Assembly: GCA_041744575.1 (NCBI GenBank)
Contig: JBGTKP010000033.1
Span: 169,889 to 233,888, forward strand
Direction: 5' to 3'
Source of the DNA: JTS-RE37 sp041744575
GTDB lineage: Bacteria; Bacteroidota; Bacteroidia; Flavobacteriales; Flavobacteriaceae
Length of the DNA stretch: 64,000 bases
Shown here: positions 60,010 through 64,000 of the stretch, in pieces
How positions within the stretch are numbered: position 1 is the first letter of the stretch
Layout of the letters: each line of letters opens with the position of its first letter
The notes under the pieces: generated by a model
What the model was told of the DNA's origin: nothing
The model's input: the letters and a program-made list of their open reading frames with translations, nothing else
Databases searched by the model: none
Program-made: the position numbers and the translations under genes

Positions 60010-62541
60010 ATGGCTGAAGGTGAAAAATTAATACCCATAAATATTGAGGATGAAATGAAATCCGCCTACATTGACTACTCGATGTCGGTCATTGTGTCAC
60101 GTGCCCTTCCCGATGTCAGGGATGGACTGAAACCGGTACACAGGCGGGTGTTATATGGAATGCATGAATTGGGGGTAAGATCAACCAGTGCCCATAAGAA
60201 ATCTGCCCGTATAGTCGGGGAAGTTCTGGGTAAATACCATCCGCACGGGGATACCTCCGTTTATGACTCCATGGTGCGGATGGCCCAGGAATGGAGCCTG
60301 CGTTACATGCTCATTGACGGCCAGGGAAATTTTGGTTCGGTGGATGGCGACAGTCCCGCCGCCATGCGATATACTGAGGCCAGGATGCGCCGGATTGCGG
60401 ATGACATGCTGGCGGATATTGATAAGGATACGGTAGACCATCAGCTGAATTTTGACGATTCCCTCACAGAACCCACTGTGTTGCCTACCAGGGTACCTAA
60501 CCTTCTGATCAACGGTGCTTCCGGCATTGCCGTAGGAATGGCAACCAATATGCCACCTCACAATCTGGCGGAGGTGGTGGATGGCACTATCGCCTACATA
60601 GATAACAATGCCATTGAAATCGATGAAATCATCAGTCATATCAAAGCCCCCGACTTTCCAACCGGGGGTATCATATACGGATATGACGGCGTAAAGGAAG
60701 CTTTCCATACCGGCAGGGGCCGTATCGTTATGCGAGGGAGGGCTTCTTTTGAAGAAGTACAGGGGAAAGAATGCATCATAGTGACCGAAATTCCCTATCA
60801 GGTCAACAAGGCGGATATGATCAAGAAGACCGCCGATCTGGTCAATGATAAAAAAATTGAAGGTATTTCCACCATCCGCGATGAGTCTGACCGGAAAGGA
60901 ATGCGCATTGTATATATCCTTAAAAGGGATGCCATTCCAAACATTGTTCTGAATACCTTGTATAAATATACAGCGCTGCAGTCTTCCTTCAGCGTTAACA
61001 ATATTGCGCTGGTCCAGGGGAGGCCGCGGTTGTTGAATATCAAGGAGATCATTCATTACTTTGTCGAACACCGGCACGAAGTAGTGGTCCGACGATCTGT
61101 CTTTGAACTGAAGAAGGCAGAGGATCGCGCACATATCCTCGAAGGGTTGATCATCGCCTCTGACAACATAGACGAGGTCATTGCCATCATAAGGGCATCG
61201 GGCAACGCGGACGAAGCCAGGGAGAACCTGATGGAAAGGTTCAGTCTGAGCGAACTGCAGTCGAAGGCCATCGTCGAAATGCGGCTGAGGCAACTTACAG
61301 GTCTTGAACAGGACAAACTCCGATCGGAATACGAGGAAGTGCAGAAGACCATAGCTGATCTGAAAGACATACTGGCAAGCCGTGACAGAAGGATGCAGAT
61401 TATCAAGGATGAGTTGCAGGAGGTTAAGGACAAGTACGGGGACAAGAGGCGATCGGAAATCAATTTTGCTGGCGGGGATCTCAGTATTGAGGATATGATC
61501 CCGGATGAGCAGGTGGTCATCACCATTTCCCATGCCGGATATATCAAGAGAACACCGCTAAGTGAATATAAGACCCAGAACAGGGGAGGGGTCGGACAAA
61601 AGGCATCTTCCACCAGGAATGAAGATTTCCTGGAACACCTCTTTGTCGGGACCAACCACCAGTACATGCTGTTCTTTACTCAAAAAGGACAGTGCTACTG
61701 GATGCGGGTGTATGAAATTCCCGAAGGAAGCCGGACCTCCAAGGGCCGGGCCATACAGAATCTCATCAATATTTCGCAGGATGACAAGGTAAAGGCATTT
61801 ATTTGTACTCAGGATCTCAAGGATGAGGAATATGTGAACAGTCATTATGTCATAATGGCAACCAAAAAAGGCGTCGTCAAAAAAACCTCCCTTGAACAAT
61901 ATTCCCGCCCGCGACAGAACGGGATTATTGCGATCAGTGTAAGGGAAGATGACGAACTGCTTGAGGCTAAATTAACCACGGGTACCAGCCAGATTTTCCT
62001 GGGCCTGAAATTTGGTAAGGCGATCCGGTTTGAGGAGAGCAAAACAAGACCCATGGGAAGAAATGCCTCAGGGGTGAGAGGAATCACACTCTCCAATGAT
62101 AAAGATGAAGTCATCGGAATGCTTTCTGTACACAATATGGATGATGAAATCCTTGTCGTTTCAGAAAATGGTTTCGGAAAACGTTCCAGTATCGAAGATT
62201 ACCGGATTACCAATCGTGGTGGAAAAGGGGTTAAGACCATTTCCATTACCCAGAAAACAGGAGAACTGGTCGCTATAAAAAATGTATCAGATTCTGATGA
62301 CCTCATGATCATCAACAAATCAGGCATTGCCATCCGTATGGGCGTGGTTGATCTTCGCACCATGGGTAGGGCAACGCAAGGGGTTAAATTGATACAGTTA
62401 AGAGAGAACGATTCCATAGCCGCAGTGGCCAAGGTGATGAAGGATGAGGAAGAATTGGAAGAAATCGATATCAGGGATATAGAGGTCAGGACCGAAGATG
62501 GCACGGCTATTGATAAGACTAGCGCATTGGAAGAAGAATAG
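60010..62541 (+). CDS. gyrA: DNA gyrase subunit A
   Basis: 843-aa type IIA topoisomerase subunit that cleaves and rejoins DNA during negative supercoiling. Catalytic tyrosine Y121 is in AAMRYTEARM. The quinolone-determining region reads HPHGDTSVYDSMVRMAQEWSLRYM. The C-terminal pinwheel has the GyrA-box-type KTQNRGGVGQKA (about 516-527) and a second ITNRGGKGVKT. T82 stands where E. coli has S83; D86 matches E. coli D87. The C-terminus is acidic. Start ATG 60010 gives MAEGEKLIPINIEDEMKSAYIDYSMSVI, normal for the family. Followed 31 bases later by a TPR protein, probably on the same transcript. Confidence 0.97.
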   Translation: MAEGEKLIPINIEDEMKSAYIDYSMSVIVSRALPDVRDGLKPVHRRVLYGMHELGVRSTSAHKKSARIVGEVLGKYHPHGDTSVYDSMVRMAQEWSLRYMLIDGQGNFGSVDGDSPAAMRYTEARMRRIADDMLADIDKDTVDHQLNFDDSLTEPTVLPTRVPNLLINGASGIAVGMATNMPPHNLAEVVDGTIAYIDNNAIEIDEIISHIKAPDFPTGGIIYGYDGVKEAFHTGRGRIVMRGRASFEEVQGKECIIVTEIPYQVNKADMIKKTADLVNDKKIEGISTIRDESDRKGMRIVYILKRDAIPNIVLNTLYKYTALQSSFSVNNIALVQGRPRLLNIKEIIHYFVEHRHEVVVRRSVFELKKAEDRAHILEGLIIASDNIDEVIAIIRASGNADEARENLMERFSLSELQSKAIVEMRLRQLTGLEQDKLRSEYEEVQKTIADLKDILASRDRRMQIIKDELQEVKDKYGDKRRSEINFAGGDLSIEDMIPDEQVVITISHAGYIKRTPLSEYKTQNRGGVGQKASSTRNEDFLEHLFVGTNHQYMLFFTQKGQCYWMRVYEIPEGSRTSKGRAIQNLINISQDDKVKAFICTQDLKDEEYVNSHYVIMATKKGVVKKTSLEQYSRPRQNGIIAISVREDDELLEAKLTTGTSQIFLGLKFGKAIRFEESKTRPMGRNASGVRGITLSNDKDEVIGMLSVHNMDDEILVVSENGFGKRSSIEDYRITNRGGKGVKTISITQKTGELVAIKNVSDSDDLMIINKSGIAIRMGVVDLRTMGRATQGVKLIQLRENDSIAAVAKVMKDEEELEEIDIRDIEVRTEDGTAIDKTSALEEE

Positions 62542-62572
62542 CATTAAACACTAAAACTCAAATATTTTTAAA

Positions 62573-63835
62573 ATGAAAACAACATTTTTAATAGGAGCGG
62601 CAATGATTTTCAGCCTTGCCGGTTTTTCCCAAAAGTCGGAGATAAAGACCGCTGAAAATGCACTTAAAGAAGGCGACGCGATGGCTGCCAAAACAGCACT
62701 GGAAAGCGTTTCAGGTACCATAGGCGGGGCAGACGAAAAAGTACAGGCCCAATATTATTTTCTAAGTGGACAAGCCTATGCGGAACTGGCGAAAAAAGGA
62801 GATGCCACAGCCTTTGACAAGGCAGTGACCTCCTTTAATAAGGTGCTGACCCTTGAAGAACAAAGCGGGAAGGCCAAATACTCTGAAGAGACACAGCAAC
62901 GGATGGGCGCCATCACAGCGGATCTTGTAAATGCGGCCGTGGAGGATAACAACAATAAGCGTTTCAAGGAAGCCGCCGAAAAACTGTATACGGGGTACAA
63001 ACTGAGTCCCAAGGATACTTCTTATTTGTACTATGCAGCGAGCAGCGCTGTGAACGGGGGTCACTTCGAAGAGGCTATGACTTATTACAATGAACTAAAG
63101 GAAATTGGTTATGACGGAAGCGGAATGGTTTATAAAGCGACCAACATAAGTACCGGTGAGGTAGAGGAAATGGATAAGATGCAACGGGATCTCATGGTGA
63201 AGTCCGGAACCTTTAAAGATCCTAAGGATGAGAAATCACCATCCAAGAAAGCGGAGATTGTAAAGAATATGGCATTGATATATACCCAGTTGGGAGAAAA
63301 TGACAAAGCGATTCAGGCATACAAGGATGCCAGGGAGAGTAATCCGGAGGATGTCAACCTTATCCTGAATGAAGCCAACCTGTATTACAAGATGGGGGAC
63401 AAGGATACTTTTAAAACTTTGATGGCGGAGGCTGCCGCAATGGAGCCTGATAATGCCGACCTGCATTATAACATCGGGGTGATCAACATGGAACAGGGGA
63501 ATATAGAAGAAGCAAGGGCATCCTATATGAAGGCTCTGGAAGTCAACCCGGGGTATGTCAATGCGCAACTGAATCTTTCGACAACCTATGTCAACGAGGG
63601 TAACGCCCTTATCGATGACATGAACGACCTTGGGAATACGAAGGCCGATATTGCCAAATATGATGAACTTAAAGAGAAGAAGGATGCCTTGTTTATGGAA
63701 GGGGCAAAGATCCTGGAGGACGCACTCAAAACCAATCCGGATAATCAGGGCGTGCTCAGCCAATTAAAAAATATATACGGGGCAATGGGTGACAATGAGA
63801 ACTTTATGAGGATTAAAAAATTAATGGGAGAATAG
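62573..63835 (+). CDS. Exported tetratricopeptide repeat protein
   Basis: 420-aa periplasmic protein with a signal peptide (MKTTFLIGAAMIFSLAGFSQ). TPR units are best seen near residues 135-165 and 225-345 (NMALIYTQLGENDKAIQAYKDARESNPEDVNLILNEA, ADLHYNIGVINMEQGNIEEARASYMKALEVNPGYVNA). Such proteins scaffold envelope complexes. It sits 31 bases after gyrA with no terminator between, a linkage common in Flavobacteriaceae. Exact partner unknown. Confidence 0.88.
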   Translation: MKTTFLIGAAMIFSLAGFSQKSEIKTAENALKEGDAMAAKTALESVSGTIGGADEKVQAQYYFLSGQAYAELAKKGDATAFDKAVTSFNKVLTLEEQSGKAKYSEETQQRMGAITADLVNAAVEDNNNKRFKEAAEKLYTGYKLSPKDTSYLYYAASSAVNGGHFEEAMTYYNELKEIGYDGSGMVYKATNISTGEVEEMDKMQRDLMVKSGTFKDPKDEKSPSKKAEIVKNMALIYTQLGENDKAIQAYKDARESNPEDVNLILNEANLYYKMGDKDTFKTLMAEAAAMEPDNADLHYNIGVINMEQGNIEEARASYMKALEVNPGYVNAQLNLSTTYVNEGNALIDDMNDLGNTKADIAKYDELKEKKDALFMEGAKILEDALKTNPDNQGVLSQLKNIYGAMGDNENFMRIKKLMGE

Positions 63836-63860
63836 GTCAAAGAATACCATTAACAGAATA

Positions 63861-63893
63861 GAAGCTGTCTCATTAATTTGAGGCAGCTTCTTT
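63861..63893 (+). terminator. Hairpin after the TPR gene: terminator or insertion-sequence end
   Basis: GAAGCTGTCTC / GAGGCAGCTTC, eleven pairs with one G-U, eight-base loop, followed by TTTAG. It is 25 bases after the stop, where a terminator fits. The sequence also resembles the GCTGTCTCA-type ends of some Bacteroidota insertion sequences. Confidence 0.6.
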
Positions 63894-63962
63894 AGTTTAT
63901 AGCAGTTTTGGCTTGTATTTTTATATTGATTTTCGTAAGTTTAAGTACTGATAATCAGATAT

Positions 63963-64000
63963 ATGAGCCACAAATTTAAGGATTACAACCAGCAACAAAA
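63963..64000 (+). CDS. Start of a possible IS1182-type transposase (cut by window edge)
   Basis: Twelve codons from ATG 63963, MSHKFKDYNQQQ, still open at the window end. Transposases of the IS1182 family often begin with a similar K-F-K-x-Y-N-x-x-Q stretch. With the hairpin at 63861 this suggests an insertion sequence beginning at about 63860. Only the first 38 bases are visible, so the call is tentative. Confidence 0.4.
   Translation, partial: MSHKFKDYNQQQ

Noticed and set aside
60181..61533. 450-codon minus-strand frame opposite gyrA
   Set aside because: Long only because of gyrA codon composition; gyrA itself is certain.

Overview
The window is chromosomal DNA of moderate G+C from a member of the Bacteroidota, most likely a marine Flavobacteriaceae. 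This rests on three things: type A Por/T9SS sorting domains, TAnnTTTG-type -7 promoter elements upstream of several genes, and family-typical genes (DUF3822, flavobacterial DnaX, the ClpC/GyrA divergent pair, fused ThrA). The species cannot be named from sequence alone.

Layout. 1-645: 3' end of polyphosphate kinase. 737-1318 (-): tRNA hydroxylase MiaE. 1478-7900 (+): a complete, tightly packed six-gene ebo/EDB cluster (eboA-eboF), a conserved metabolite-traffic locus, followed by a small TMEM220-type membrane protein. 8260-10056 (-): dnaX, which carries a ten-A run that could make a short gamma-like product. 10230-10557 (+): RNase P RNA. 10601-12613 (-): rsmD, a DUF3822 gene and a membrane-anchored hypothetical. 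12717-14757 (+): RecD-like helicase and DUF4126. 14912-17464 (+): kdsB, a HAD phosphatase and a KdnB-like Fe-alcohol dehydrogenase, which point to Kdo activation and possibly 8-amino-Kdo synthesis.

18220-46533 (+) is the accessory heart of the window: five large secreted proteins. Two are cohesin proteins (2980 and 634 aa) with an N-terminal cohesin-like domain and a C-terminal T9SS sorting signal. Each is followed by a dockerin protein (3523 and 1104 aa) that starts with a sorbosone/glucose-dehydrogenase-like propeller and ends in a beta-sandwich 'X' module plus a two-repeat type I-like dockerin, with no sorting signal of its own. Between the pairs lies a lipoprotein made of two copies of a propeller-like half. 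The simplest reading is a surface-anchored cohesin-dockerin assembly in which a T9SS-exported scaffold holds its partner. It is rich in malectin, CBM6-like, HYR, PKD and kelch binding modules, but no glycoside hydrolase is visible.

46561-54489 (-): core genes: yebC, a pterin dehydratase, an RmlD-like reductase, gcvT, and the threonine operon thrA-thrB-thrC. 55060-63835: nnr (+), a small hypothetical (-), clpC (-), gyrA (+) and a TPR protein (+). At the right edge a hairpin and the first 12 codons of a possible IS1182-type transposase suggest an insertion sequence that continues outside the window.

No tRNA, 5S/16S/23S rRNA or CRISPR array was found.
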